A stretch of 64,000 nucleotides of DNA from Caballeronia sp. M1242 (lineage in GTDB: Bacteria > Pseudomonadota > Gammaproteobacteria > Burkholderiales > Burkholderiaceae): NCBI RefSeq assembly GCF_017220215.1, contig NZ_CP071129.1, positions 2,852,001-2,916,000 of the forward strand, read 5' to 3'. The notes beneath the pieces are model-generated. The model was not told where the DNA came from. It did not search any database and saw nothing but the letters and a program-made list of their open reading frames with translations. Each line of letters starts with the position of its first letter. The stretch's first letter is position 1. Below are positions 55,610 to 64,000 of the stretch, one piece after another. A program made the position numbers and the translations under genes.

Positions 55610-56490
55610 CATTCTTGCGCAGGCTTATTGAGCCGCAGCGCGCGCTCGTAGAGTGCATTGCGCGGCGCGCCCGTGAGCGTCGCCGCGATCCGCGCCGCGC
55701 TTTTCACCGACAACTCTTCCAGCAGCGTGAGAAGCAGCGCATCGTGCGCGTCCTCGGCATCCCCCGCTTCCGGCGCGCCTTCCACCACGAGCACGAACTC
55801 GCCGCGCTGACGATTGGCATCTCCTTCGAGCCACGTTGGCCCTTCGGCCAGGGTGCAGCGATGCAGGCTCTCGTGTAGCTTCGTCAACTCGCGTGCGATC
55901 AGAAGCTGCCGCTCGCCACCCAACGCATCGGCGAGCGCGCGCGTCGTTTCGACAATGCGATGCGGCGCTTCGTAGAAGACGAGCGCCATCGGATGCCGCG
56001 CGAGCGTGCGCAATTGCGAGGCGCGCTGCTTTGCCTTCGATGGAAGAAAGCCGACGAACGTGAAGCCGTTGACCCACGCGCCCGCCGCGCTCAATGCGGT
56101 GACGACCGCGCTCGGCCCCGGAAGCGGAACCACGGGCAGGCCGGCTGCGCGCACGGCATCGACGAGACGCGCGCCGGGGTCCGAAATGCCGGGCGTGCCT
56201 GCATCCGATACACACGCGACGCGCTCGCCGCTGCGCAGATGCTCGATCACGCGCTCGGCCGCGCTGCGTTCATTGTGCTCGTGCACGGCGATGGACGGCT
56301 TCGAGATGCCGTAACGTGCGAGCAGTTGCGCGGTGTTGCGCGTGTCTTCGGCGGCGATGCGATCGACGAGCGAAAGCACATGCAGCGCGCGCACGGTGAT
56401 ATCCGCCGCATTGCCGATGGGCGTAGCGACAACGTACAGCGCGCCCGCCGGATACTGCTGCCCGGCGGCCAGTTCAGTGATTTGCAGCAT
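55609..56490 (-). CDS. rsmI: RsmI, 16S rRNA 2'-O-ribose methyltransferase
   Basis: Methylates the ribose of C1402 in 16S rRNA. The 293-residue tetrapyrrole-methylase-fold enzyme has [13 protein letters not shown] at residues 20-32, AAEDTRNT and the glycine-rich [12 protein letters not shown] motif. Divergent from yraN, as in many proteobacteria; the gap of 90 bases holds both promoters. Confidence 0.95.
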   Translation of the reverse strand: MLQITELAAGQQYPAGALYVVATPIGNAADITVRALHVLSLVDRIAAEDTRNTAQLLARYGISKPSIAVHEHNERSAAERVIEHLRSGERVACVSDAGTPGISDPGARLVDAVRAAGLPVVPLPGPSAVVTALSAAGAWVNGFTFVGFLPSKAKQRASQLRTLARHPMALVFYEAPHRIVETTRALADALGGERQLLIARELTKLHESLHRCTLAEGPTWLEGDANRQRGEFVLVVEGAPEAGDAEDAHDALLLTLLEELSVKSAARIAATLTGAPRNALYERALRLNKPAQE

Positions 56491-56580
56491 GTGCGCGGGC
56501 GGGCGTAGAGCAAAGAGGAGAGGACGTCATTTTGCCACGCGAGCTTCGGCCTGCCCGCCGACAACTTTCACGGAGCACGA

Positions 56581-56934
56581 ATGTCCAAAACGCTCGGCGA
56601 TGCTTTCGAGGCACGCGCGCTTCACTATCTCGAGCGGCGGCGCATGCGACTTGTCGCGCGAAACGTGCGCTGTCGCGGCGGCGAGATCGATCTCGTGATG
56701 ATGGATGATCGCGGCGCGCTGGTGTTCGTCGAAGTGCGGGCGCGCAGGAGCCGCCGGTTCGCGGATGCGGCGACGAGCATCGGCGCGACGAAGCGCGCGC
56801 GCCTCGTGCGCGCCGCGCAGCACTATCTGACGACGTGGCGCGGCGCGCTTCCGGCGTGCCGCTTTGATGTGATTGCATTCGACGCGGGCGAGATTCGCTG
56901 GCTGCCGGATGCGTTTCGCGCGGACGAGTCGTAG
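56581..56934 (+). CDS. yraN: YraN/UPF0102 family endonuclease-like protein
   Basis: A 117-residue protein of the UPF0102 family. The Holliday-junction-resolvase-like core is visible: a first helix [12 protein letters not shown], then the catalytic pattern [10 protein letters not shown]...LVFVEVRAR (Glu, Asp, ExK-like with Arg), a PD-(D/E)XK arrangement. Function unproven. The usual third-strand lysine is read here as arginine. GGAG precedes the ATG. Confidence 0.88.
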   Translation: MSKTLGDAFEARALHYLERRRMRLVARNVRCRGGEIDLVMMDDRGALVFVEVRARRSRRFADAATSIGATKRARLVRAAQHYLTTWRGALPACRFDVIAFDAGEIRWLPDAFRADES

Positions 56935-57068
56935 CGCGCGGTTCGGCGCAGGGTGCATGCGGTAAACTGCGCAGACTCAACGCCGGGACGCGCGCCGCGA
57001 TTTGCGCGCGCCTCGCTTCCAACGCCACACGCAATGAACGCCGCATCGCGGCCGAACACCGAGAGTCG

Positions 57069-57656
57069 ATGTCAGTCGAACGCATTCAACAGCAATTCCG
57101 CGACAGCGCCGCACACACGCTCGAAGCACTCGATACGCTCGCGGTGCCCATCGCGGCCGCCGTCGATACGCTGTTCAGCGCGCTCGCCAACGGCTCGAAG
57201 ATTCTCGTATGCGGCAACGGCGCGTCGGCGGCGGATGCGCAACGCTTTGCGGCCGCGTTGATCGGCCGCTTCGAGCGCGAACGCCCCGGCTTGCCGGCTA
57301 TCGCGCTGACCACGGATTCCTCGATTCTTACGGCCATCGGCAACGACTTCGCGTTCGAGCAGATCTTCTCCAATCAGGTCCGCGCGCTCGGACAAGCCGG
57401 CGACGTCTTGCTGGCGATCAGTGCATCGGGCAACTGCGTGAACGTGCTCGCCGCCGTGCAGGAAGCGCACGAACGCGAGATGGTCGCGATCGCGCTGACC
57501 GGCGACGGCGGCGGCGCGATGACCGACGTGCTCGCTGATACAGACATCCACATCTGCGTGCCGTCCGAACGGACCGCGCGTATCCACGAAATACATCTGT
57601 TGACCATTCATTGCCTGTGCGACGGCATCGACGCGATGCTGCTGGGCGGAGACTGA
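57069..57656 (+). CDS. diaA: DiaA-like SIS-domain protein (phosphoheptose isomerase family)
   Basis: A 195-residue sugar-isomerase-fold protein with CGNGASAADAQRFAA and LLAISASGNCVNV, the phosphosugar-binding loops. The sequence resembles both GmhA and DiaA; the rsmI-yraN-here-dolP order favours DiaA, which binds DnaA and times replication initiation in E. coli. A lipopolysaccharide heptose role cannot be ruled out. Confidence 0.87.
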   Translation: MSVERIQQQFRDSAAHTLEALDTLAVPIAAAVDTLFSALANGSKILVCGNGASAADAQRFAAALIGRFERERPGLPAIALTTDSSILTAIGNDFAFEQIFSNQVRALGQAGDVLLAISASGNCVNVLAAVQEAHEREMVAIALTGDGGGAMTDVLADTDIHICVPSERTARIHEIHLLTIHCLCDGIDAMLLGGD

Positions 57657-57679
57657 ATCTAAAAGGGGGAACGGAGTTG

Positions 57680-58471
57680 ATGAAGAAGACACGCGTCAAG
57701 GCGGCGCTGGCTCAAGCCACGCTGACGGTCAGCCTGTTGTCCGGCGTCGCGCTGACGATGCAGGGTTGCGCGCTCGCGGTGGTGGGCGCGGCGGCGGGTG
57801 GCACGCTGATCGCCACGGATCGCCGCACGCTCGGCGCGCAGACCGAAGACCGCGAGATTCAGGTAAAGGCGCTTTCGCGGATCAAGGAGAACGTGTCCGA
57901 TCAGGCGCACATCAACGTGACGGTGTTCAACCGGCGCGTGCTGCTGACGGGCGAAGTGCCCGACGACGCGTCCAAGCAAAAGGCCGAAGCTGTCGTGCGC
58001 GATATCAACAACGTGGGCGGTATCGTGAACGAACTGTCGGTGCAGCCGGCGAGTTCGATATCGTCGCGCGCTAACGATTCGTACCTCGAAGGCCGCGTGA
58101 AGACCGCGATGGTCGGCGAGAAGGATCTGTCGGCCAACTACTACAAGGTGGTGTGCGAACGAAGCATCATCTATCTGATGGGCCTCGTCACGCAGGACGA
58201 AGGCGCGCATGGCGCGGATGTGGCGGCGCGCGTGTCGGGCGTCGAGCAGGTCGTGAAGGTCTATCAGTACATCAAGCCGGAAGAAGCGAAGGCGCTGGCA
58301 GCGGCGGCGTCGGGCGCGAGTTCATCGACGGCGCCGACGCCCGCGCCTGCGGAAGCGACGGTCGGCACGGTGCCGGATTCGTCGGTGACGTCGCGGCCGC
58401 TCGATCAGCAGACTCCGGCGCCCGTCAAGAATTCTGATGTGCGTCCGGGCAGTTCCAGTTCAGCGAAGTAA
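57680..58471 (+). CDS. dolP: Dual BON-domain lipoprotein (DolP/YraP)
   Basis: A 263-residue outer-membrane lipoprotein: lipobox QGC at Cys30, two BON domains (about 50-120 and 130-200), and a long Ala/Ser/Pro-rich tail not found in E. coli DolP. DolP supports outer-membrane integrity and BAM-complex function at division sites. It follows diaA by 23 bases. A TTG immediately upstream could be the true start. Confidence 0.9.
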   Translation: MKKTRVKAALAQATLTVSLLSGVALTMQGCALAVVGAAAGGTLIATDRRTLGAQTEDREIQVKALSRIKENVSDQAHINVTVFNRRVLLTGEVPDDASKQKAEAVVRDINNVGGIVNELSVQPASSISSRANDSYLEGRVKTAMVGEKDLSANYYKVVCERSIIYLMGLVTQDEGAHGADVAARVSGVEQVVKVYQYIKPEEAKALAAAASGASSSTAPTPAPAEATVGTVPDSSVTSRPLDQQTPAPVKNSDVRPGSSSSAK

Positions 58472-58483
58472 TGGTGCGTCAAG

Positions 58484-58834
58484 ATGGTTGAAGCAAGGTT
58501 TGTCGTGGCTGCGTTGTTGGCGGCATCGGGCTATGCGGTGGCGGCGGATCAGCCGGTTGCGTCGGTTTCCTCGGCGAACGCGATGGCGATTGCGCGCAGC
58601 AATGCGTGCATGGGCTGTCACGCGGTGGATCGCAAGCTCGTGGGACCGTCGTTTCAGCAGGTCGCGCAGAAGTACAAGGGCGATGCTCAGGCGAGCGCCA
58701 AGCTCGCCAAGAAAGTGAAGGACGGCGGCGCCGGCGTGTGGGGCTCGATTCCGATGCCCTCGCACCCCGCGATGAACGACGGCGACATCAAGACCGTCGT
58801 CGCGTGGGTGCTCGCGGGGGCCCCGCAGAAGTAA
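58484..58834 (+). CDS. Small class I cytochrome c
   Basis: Periplasmic c-type cytochrome of 116 residues: signal peptide (about 1-21, ending VAA), haem-attachment site Cys42-x-x-Cys45-His46 and probable axial Met91 in IPMPSHP, the c551/c8 pattern. It carries electrons to an oxidase or other reductase. It begins 12 bases after dolP in the same direction. Confidence 0.92.
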   Translation: MVEARFVVAALLAASGYAVAADQPVASVSSANAMAIARSNACMGCHAVDRKLVGPSFQQVAQKYKGDAQASAKLAKKVKDGGAGVWGSIPMPSHPAMNDGDIKTVVAWVLAGAPQK

Positions 58835-58858
58835 CACGTTGTGGCGCATCGGAGGGGC

Positions 58859-58889
58859 TTGATCGCAGGCCGCTTCGCTGTGGTAGAAT
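58859..58889 (+). promoter_or_regulatory. Candidate tRNA promoter
   Basis: TTGATC and TAGAAT separated by 19 bases, ending 11 bases before the tRNA 5' end. Confidence 0.45.
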
Positions 58890-58900
58890 CGCACTTCGTT

Positions 58901-58976
<76 letters not shown>

Positions 58977-59011
58977 TCACGTGTTCCGGGCAGTTCCAGA
59001 GGATTCTGCAG

Positions 59012-59046
59012 ACCCCGCGTCCCGGAAGGCTCGCGGGGTTCTTGTT
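59012..59046 (+). terminator. Probable terminator of the tRNA gene
   Basis: ACCCCGCG pairs with CGCGGGGT around 12 bases, followed by TCTTGTTT, 36 bases after the tRNA. Confidence 0.6.
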
Positions 59047-59166
59047 TCCATTCCCCGATTGGGGTTTCCATTCACAGCCGGGGGCCTTTCAGCGCAGTTT
59101 TAGGGGCATCAGGCTCATTTTTGAGCCTGCCAGAAATTTAGGCCTCCACGCTACGGGAGGTGTCCC

Positions 59167-60377
59167 ATGCCTCTTACCGATTTGGAAGTTCGCCGGGCTG
59201 CCGCGCATGAGAAGGCGTACCGGGTCTCTGACGGCCGCTGCATGTATCTCGAGATTTCTCCCTCCGGCGGCAAATACTGGCGGTTCAACGACCGGGAGCG
59301 GAAGCTGGCGCTGGGCGTTCATCCGGATGTCACGCGCGCAGAAAACGCGATGGAGCCGGGCGCTGCTCGCCGATGGCATCGACCCTGTCCAGGCCAAGAA
59401 AGACAAAAAGCGCCTGGCGCGGCTCAACGCTGCCACTACCTTCGAGGCTGTCGCGGCTCGAGTGGTTCGAGCAGCATGCGCGCGGCTGGGCGCCGAGCGA
59501 CTCCGAGAAGATCATGGGACGGTTGAAGAAGACCTGTTTCAGTGGCTTGGATCGCGTTACATTGCCGACATCACGCCGCTCGAAGTGCTGCGCCGTGCCG
59601 AGAAGCGGGGCGCTCACAAAACCGCACGCCGGCTTCAGCGGAACTGCGGCCAGATCTTTCGCTACGCCGCCGTGACCGGGCGCGCAATGCGCGATGTGAG
59701 CGCCGATTTACGTGGCGCGCTGCGGCCCAACGGCATACCCACTTCGCCTCGATTACGGATCCCGAGAAGGTCGGGGAAATGCTGCGCGCCTTCGATACCT
59801 TTTCCGGGACACTGGTCGTGCGCACCGCGCTGCACAACTTGCGCCGTTGCTGTTCGTACGATCCGGTGAACTGAGGCAGGCTGAGTGGACGCAGATAGAT
59901 CTGGAACGCCGCGAATGACGCTATACCGTTTCCAAGACGAACATGGAGCATCTGGCACCACTGGCCACACCGGCGGTAGATATCCTGAAAGAGTTGCAGG
60001 CGCTGACGGGAAAATGGCGTTGCGTCTCTACAGGTCGGGATCGCTGAAACCCTATGAGCGGAGCGGCCATCGATGCCGCGCTGCAGCGGCTGGGCTTCGA
60101 CAGGAAAACCGAGATCGCCGGCCACGGATTTCGGGCCACGGCTCGGACCATCGTTCACGAACGGCTCCGGTTTCCGGCCGAAGTTATCGAGCACCAACTG
60201 GCGCATCGGGTGCCCGACTCGCTCGGTAGTGAATAAAATCGCACCCGGTTCATCGACGACCGGATCGCGATGATGCAGGCGTGGGTTGACTATCTGAATC
60301 GGCTGAAGGCGGGCGCAGAAGTGAGGCCGATTCGGCCGAGAGGTGTTTCGAGCGAGCTTTTTTCTTATGGTGGCTGA
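59167..60377 (+). pseudogene. Degenerate P4-type tyrosine integrase
   Basis: Remains of a phage P4-like integrase facing away from the tRNA. The intact start (RBS GGGAGG, then DLEVRRA and the DUF4102 segment VHPDV) lies in frame 1. Later pieces change frame repeatedly: ALLADGIDPVQAKKDK, WFEQHARGWAPSD (frame 3), GSRYIADITPLEVL (frame 2), FASITDPEK (frame 1), FVRSGELRQAEW (frame 3). A TGA replaces an expected Trp codon near 59916. The catalytic GHGFRATAR and HQLAH boxes survive near 60110-60215. At least five frameshifts, so it is inactive. Confidence 0.88.
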
Positions 60378-60379
60378 AT

Positions 60380-60893
60380 GCTGCATCTTCGGTCGATGTC
60401 AGGAAAACTCAATGCGACCGCTTCGCAAAGCGGGATTCCGTTCAACCTTGATCGGATGTGTCATCCAGCCGTATCGGACTCCGTCAGCGGCCCCATTCAT
60501 ATGTTGGCGAATGTGATCGATCAGAGCGCCAACTTGAACCTCTAGATCGGTGATCGTGCTCGCCAAAGCGGCACATAAGACTGAAAGCGAGTCCAACCAC
60601 CGTTCATTCACGTAAAAGTGCACGTCGTCTGGCGAGCATTGACGTTCCCGACTTGCCGCCACAGCAATCATTATGACCAAGCGAACCACCTAAGTTCAAA
60701 GCGCCACAGCCGTTATCCTCATGAAAAATTCGTGGACCGTAGCGGACAGCCAGCGGCGCATATTGGCGAGTCCGCGTGCGCATTCCAGATTTGACACGAG
60801 ACGGAAGAAGTGTGCTGGTCATTGCCAATCCTGGCTCGTGTATCATCGCCAACTCGCGATACGTGACGTGTTGCACATATACCAAGGTTACAA
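60380..60893. other. Gene-poor stretch after the integrase remnant
   Basis: 514 bases of lower-GC island DNA. Only a doubtful minus-strand frame (60399-60689) and the promoter region of the following gene can be suggested. Confidence 0.45.
60399..60689 (-). CDS. Doubtful hypothetical protein on the island
   Basis: A 96-residue frame. Its middle (LSVLCAALASTITDLEVQVGALIDHI, in two pieces) has a helical, coding look and the start is ATG, but no ribosome site or family is seen. It could be a relic or a chance frame. Confidence 0.3.
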   Translation of the reverse strand: MVRLVIMIAVAASRERQCSPDDVHFYVNERWLDSLSVLCAALASTITDLEVQVGALIDHIRQHMNGAADGVRYGWMTHPIKVERNPALRSGRIEFS

Positions 60894-61724
60894 ATGTCGG
60901 TTCAGCTACCAGGGGTTTCCGAACGAGTCTTCGAGTTTGCATTTAATTCAGAGTTCTGCGCGGCTAGCGGTTCAACGCTGGTCGGCTGTCCGTACATCCC
61001 GACTCAGAACCAAGAGAAGCGGCTGGGATACGATGTTTCGTTTAAGCTCAGCACAGGAAAGTCGTACAGGTCACTTTACCTTCAGCACAAGGTTTCTCGT
61101 AGAGTTGATGGCAGCAGTCCGTCAAATAAGCACTTTCGTGCCGCTGTAGGCTCTCCTTACTTTGCGTTTTCGCTCGACGTCGATCAATACAATTTGATCC
61201 ATCGCTTCTCGCAAAAGCGGTCGCGTGAATTCTATTATTGTGCGCCGATTTTTACGCGCCGCAGCGAGCTAGATACGCACTTTCGTAGTGCGCAAGTCGT
61301 ATCGAATTCAGCGTGGATTGATGTTTCGGGATGTGCATCGATTCCCCGTGGCGACGAAGAGTCGCACTGTATTGTGTACGATCCAGCCTTGAAAGGCGCG
61401 GCGCGCTTCTCGCAAGAACCTCAGTCTGGCTTGAAGATCCAACGAGCGTCCGTAGACGGAATGATTCAGTCGCAACGCACAGTAAGGTTCGACGCCAAAT
61501 CGCTACGGGAAGAATATGAGGAGTTCTTCGAGACAATTGGCGACTGGTGGGATGAGGGTCGAAGAATACGGCGACGCAAGTCGGATGCAGATACCGATTT
61601 CAGAATGAAGCGCCAACGTCCTGCGCGTCGTAAGCACCTCAATACTCCGGAGGAAGCTGTAAGCGCAATTCGGGAACTCACGAGCGATTATCTCGGCGTT
61701 ACATGGCTCGTCCACGAAGCGTAA
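60894..61724 (+). CDS. Unknown island protein, possible PD-(D/E)XK nuclease fold
   Basis: A 276-residue protein with lower-GC codons than the core genome and an AAGG ribosome site. I do not recognise a named family. Residues Glu20, Asp47 (LGYDVSF), Gln64 and Lys66 (LYLQHK) form an order like the Glu, Asp, (E/Q)xK of PD-(D/E)XK nucleases: helix, then two strands. A YYCAPIFTRRSELD segment and a basic C-terminal region (RRIRRRKSD, KRQRPARRKH) follow. A defence or restriction role fits the hsdM neighbour but is only an inference. Confidence 0.72.
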   Translation: MSVQLPGVSERVFEFAFNSEFCAASGSTLVGCPYIPTQNQEKRLGYDVSFKLSTGKSYRSLYLQHKVSRRVDGSSPSNKHFRAAVGSPYFAFSLDVDQYNLIHRFSQKRSREFYYCAPIFTRRSELDTHFRSAQVVSNSAWIDVSGCASIPRGDEESHCIVYDPALKGAARFSQEPQSGLKIQRASVDGMIQSQRTVRFDAKSLREEYEEFFETIGDWWDEGRRIRRRKSDADTDFRMKRQRPARRKHLNTPEEAVSAIRELTSDYLGVTWLVHEA

Positions 61725-62283
61725 AGAAGTGTGCGGGAAGCGGCGAACGGATAGGCGCCTAAGTTCGAAGAAGCGATTAGCGATGCAACTCTAAGAAAAG
61801 GCGAATTGCGCGGGCGCGCCGCAAACGGCGTGGAATGTCCACCCGGCTCCCGGGAGGGCGCCGATAAGGGCTCTCCGCTCATTCCATCGGGATCCCGTTC
61901 GGGGCCATGCCAGGCAGAACGGACCGAAGGGGGCGCGAAATTCGCTCCAAAGGCACGAGCCCGGCACCGTCAGGCAACCGACCCATGACGTGAAGGAACA
62001 ATCGTCATCGTGGCAAACATCGTGCTCAATAACGCGCCAGAGCAGCAACTTCGCCCGCTCGCCGATTTGCTTTGTTTCCGCCGCTTTGCGCATTGACAGA
62101 CGCCAACACCGTCCGTGCTGCCACTGACGTATGGATGGGGGAATTTTCGGTTGCCACCTCATACCTCTACAGGTTTTCGGTATCCGGCCTGATCGGAAAT
62201 CGGAGGAAGCCCTGTACCTGTTGCCCAGGTCTGGCTACACCCCCATTTTCTTTCTGCTGTGATCCGCTACGTAGCGGATTGCC
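61725..62283. other. Island stretch without a recognisable gene
   Basis: 559 bases. Several short frames exist on both strands (for example 61791-62162 minus) but none has a family, ribosome site and start together. It includes the 18-bp palindrome at 62262-62279. Confidence 0.45.
62262..62279. repeat. 18-bp perfect palindrome
   Basis: ATCCGCTAC followed directly by its exact complement GTAGCGGAT. It lies five bases beyond the stop of the broken minus-strand gene. With no loop or T-run it is more like a protein-binding or recombination site than a terminator. Confidence 0.7.
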
Positions 62284-62628
62284 TTAAGCCGTTTCGGTCG
62301 GCGACGACTTCCTGCCTCGTGTAGCTGCAGACACATGCTCTCGTGCTACGTCCTTACCGCTCTGTCGAACTCGCCCCTTTGCTTCCGCACGGCGCATCGC
62401 ATACCTCAGGGAATCGAGCGTCACCTGGATACCTTCCTGTGCGGCCTGCTCGATTACTTCATTGCGCGTGTAACCTTTCTCACGCGCCGTGCCGATCTGT
62501 GTCCGAATGGATTAAAAGCCATCCCCTACTTTGACCAGCTGAGTGTCTTTCGCCTTTTCCGGCAGCGTATCCAGCCTGCGTCCTAGCGCCTCCCATTGTC
62601 CTCGCGGGAAAGTCCTGATACTCGGCAT
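62284..62628 (-). pseudogene. Small helix-turn-helix-like mobile-element gene with one in-frame stop
   Basis: A 114-codon minus-strand gene beginning MPSIRTFPRGQWEALG, with GGAG seven bases before the ATG. It stays in one frame except for a TAA at codon 39 (plus-strand 62512-62514, after VKVGDGF). The second part reads EKGYTRNEVIEQAAQEGIQ and then LDSLRYAMRRAEAKG, a pattern like small DNA-binding accessory proteins of mobile elements. Because the frame is kept on both sides, this is a single nonsense change (or a base-call error). No exact family recognised. Confidence 0.66.
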
Positions 62629-63019
62629 GACTCGCTCCGACGCACGACATTGATCGCATCTTGGAACAGGCGTTAACCCGTCCTCCTATGCAGGCGACTG
62701 AGATTTGTTCGTCCATCTTCCGGGCGACGTACCGGGTGGCTGGCTAGCATGCCGCATCGGCCAAGCGCTGAGCGGGATGCTCGGAAATGTACTTCAGCGA
62801 GCATGGCGGCCGGCATCACGTGCTGCACGATGCGCGTGCGAACCGATACCTGATGGAGGGCTGACCGCGCGCGGCCAACGCGTAAAAGTCCGGTTGCGGG
62901 GATGGTCTTTTCAGGGCTCTATAGCTCAAAGCAAGGCAAGCCCGCGACGCGGGCGCGAAAGCCCGAAGCAAAGGCGGCGCGGGGAGTCGGTGGCCTGCAC
63001 GGATAGTCAGTGTAAGCGC
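62629..63019. other. Gap between hsdM and the broken small gene
   Basis: 391 bases downstream of hsdM on its strand. In most type I systems hsdS would begin here; no hsdS-like frame is present. Only very short frames are seen. Confidence 0.5.
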
Positions 63020-64000
63020 CTATGGCAACGGCTTCAAATCCAGTTCTCTCAAGAAAGCGTTATGCTTGTCCTTCGCAGCCGCAATCGCTTTTTCTATCTC
63101 CACCAGTTCTTGGTGATTCTCATCCAGAAAGATCTCCGTCTCGTTCACCGCCGTACTGATATAGCGTGAGATGTTCAGGTTGAAATCGTTCTTCTCGATC
63201 TCGCCCATCTCCACCCTGCGCGAGTAGCGCGCCTCTTCTTCGCGGAACTGGTAGGTCTTGATAATCTTGGCGATGTGCTCGGGCTTGAGCTGGTTCTGGC
63301 GTTTGCCTTTCTCGAAGTTCTCCGGCCCGCTTGCGTTAATGAACAGCACATCGTCCGGCTTCTTGCACTTCTTCAACACTAGGATGCAGACGGGGATGCC
63401 GGTGGAATAGAACAGATTGGCGGGCAGGCCGATCACCGTGTCGACGTGCCCGTCCTTCAGCAGCTTGATGCGAATGCGTTCTTCCGCCCCACCTCGGAAA
63501 AGCACCCCGTGCGGCAGGATGATCGCCATCACGCCTTCGTCTTTGAGGTAGTGGAAACCGTGCAGCAGGAAAGCGAAGTCGGCAGCAGACTTGGGCGCGA
63601 GGCCGTGGCTCTTGAAGCGCACGTCGTCGGCCAGGGCCTCGGTCGGTTCCCACCGGTAGCTGAAGGGCGGGTTGGCAACGATGGCGTCAAAGCCGGGCTT
63701 CTTGGCCGGGTTCTGCTCGCGCATCATGTCCCACTCGTTAAGCAGGGTATCCCCGTGGAAGATCTCGAACTCTGTGTCTTTCACCCCGTGCAACAGCATG
63801 TTCATGCGTGCGAGGTTGTAGGTCGTGATGTTCTTTTCCTGGCCGAAGATCCTGCCGATGGTGCCGTTCGCCTTGGCCACTTTCTTGCGCACGTTGAGCA
63901 ACAGCGAGCCAGAGCCACACGCGAAGTCCAGCACGCTTTCTAGCCGCTTCTTCGTCCCGGTTTTCGGTTCCTGACTGTCCAGCGTGACGATCGAGGAGAG
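63020..64000 (-). CDS. hsdM: Type I restriction-modification methylase HsdM (3' part)
   Basis: C-terminal 326 codons of the N6-adenine methylase subunit of a type I system; the 5' end lies beyond the right edge. The SAM-binding motif I reads DFACGSGSLL just after TLDSQEPKTGTKKR, the catalytic motif is NPPF, and the later ILPHGVLFRGGAEERIR and GLPANLFYSTGIP blocks match HsdM. The tail (EIEKAIAAAKDKHNAFL) is a coiled coil that in the family contacts HsdS. The stop TAG is at 63020-63022. Confidence 0.93.
   Translation of the reverse strand, partial: LSSIVTLDSQEPKTGTKKRLESVLDFACGSGSLLLNVRKKVAKANGTIGRIFGQEKNITTYNLARMNMLLHGVKDTEFEIFHGDTLLNEWDMMREQNPAKKPGFDAIVANPPFSYRWEPTEALADDVRFKSHGLAPKSAADFAFLLHGFHYLKDEGVMAIILPHGVLFRGGAEERIRIKLLKDGHVDTVIGLPANLFYSTGIPVCILVLKKCKKPDDVLFINASGPENFEKGKRQNQLKPEHIAKIIKTYQFREEEARYSRRVEMGEIEKNDFNLNISRYISTAVNETEIFLDENHQELVEIEKAIAAAKDKHNAFLRELDLKPLP

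Noticed and set aside
62787..62864. 25-codon frame MYFSEHGGRHHV in the hsdM downstream gap
   Set aside because: It reads a little like protein, but it has no ribosome site, family or upstream continuation, so it is too short to support.

Overview
The window is a high-GC chromosomal segment that reads as a member of the Burkholderiaceae (Paraburkholderia, Caballeronia or Burkholderia type). The evidence is the gspF-gspC-gspG order of its type II secretion operon, the linked block metK / lpxL-dapF-DUF484-xerC / dksA / hslVU, the rsmI-yraN-diaA-dolP cluster, and a DksA that has lost most of its zinc-binding cysteines. The assignment rests on gene content and protein similarity judged by eye; no database search was possible.

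Layout. Positions 1-6709 hold the distal part of a gsp operon (F, C, G, H, I, J, K, L, M, N), almost all joined by stop/start overlaps. From 6719 to 11111 there is a drug-efflux locus: an outer-membrane factor, a small membrane protein, a MarR regulator with a clear palindromic operator, and an EmrB-type exporter, but no membrane-fusion adaptor. Positions 11122-14662 carry a lipoprotein, gshA and ada. A compact intergenic gene at about 14860-14921 looks like a small RNA with a tandem CU-rich repeat. The minus-strand housekeeping block runs from lpxL (24097) down to hslU (14989). metK diverges from it behind a leader whose 15-bp hairpin covers its own ribosome binding site.

Positions 25653-34000 hold a PhyH-family oxygenase, an MscS channel, an aldo-keto reductase, fpr, a soluble histidine kinase with its NarL-type response regulator, and an amino-acid permease. 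Positions 34278-41662 are a seven-gene operon for a form II CO-dehydrogenase-like molybdenum hydroxylase (S, L, M subunits), its MoxR and VWA maturation pair, CoxG and XdhC. Then come a Fur-box-preceded PepSY membrane protein, srkA, two major-facilitator exporters, a dienelactone hydrolase, a livK-type binding protein, a HugZ-like protein, an H-NS protein, a zinc-type CDF exporter, an Lrp regulator, an exonuclease/metallo-hydrolase pair, rlpA, rsmI, yraN, diaA, dolP and a cytochrome c.

From the tRNA-Ala(CGC) gene at 58901 the character changes. A badly decayed P4-type integrase lies directly downstream of the tRNA. It is followed by lower-GC, gene-poor DNA with an unknown 276-residue protein that may have a nuclease-like fold, a small gene with one in-frame stop codon, an 18-bp perfect palindrome, and the 3' part of a type I modification methylase (hsdM) that runs off the right edge. 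This is the left end of a tRNA-integrated genomic island, probably with a defence cargo.
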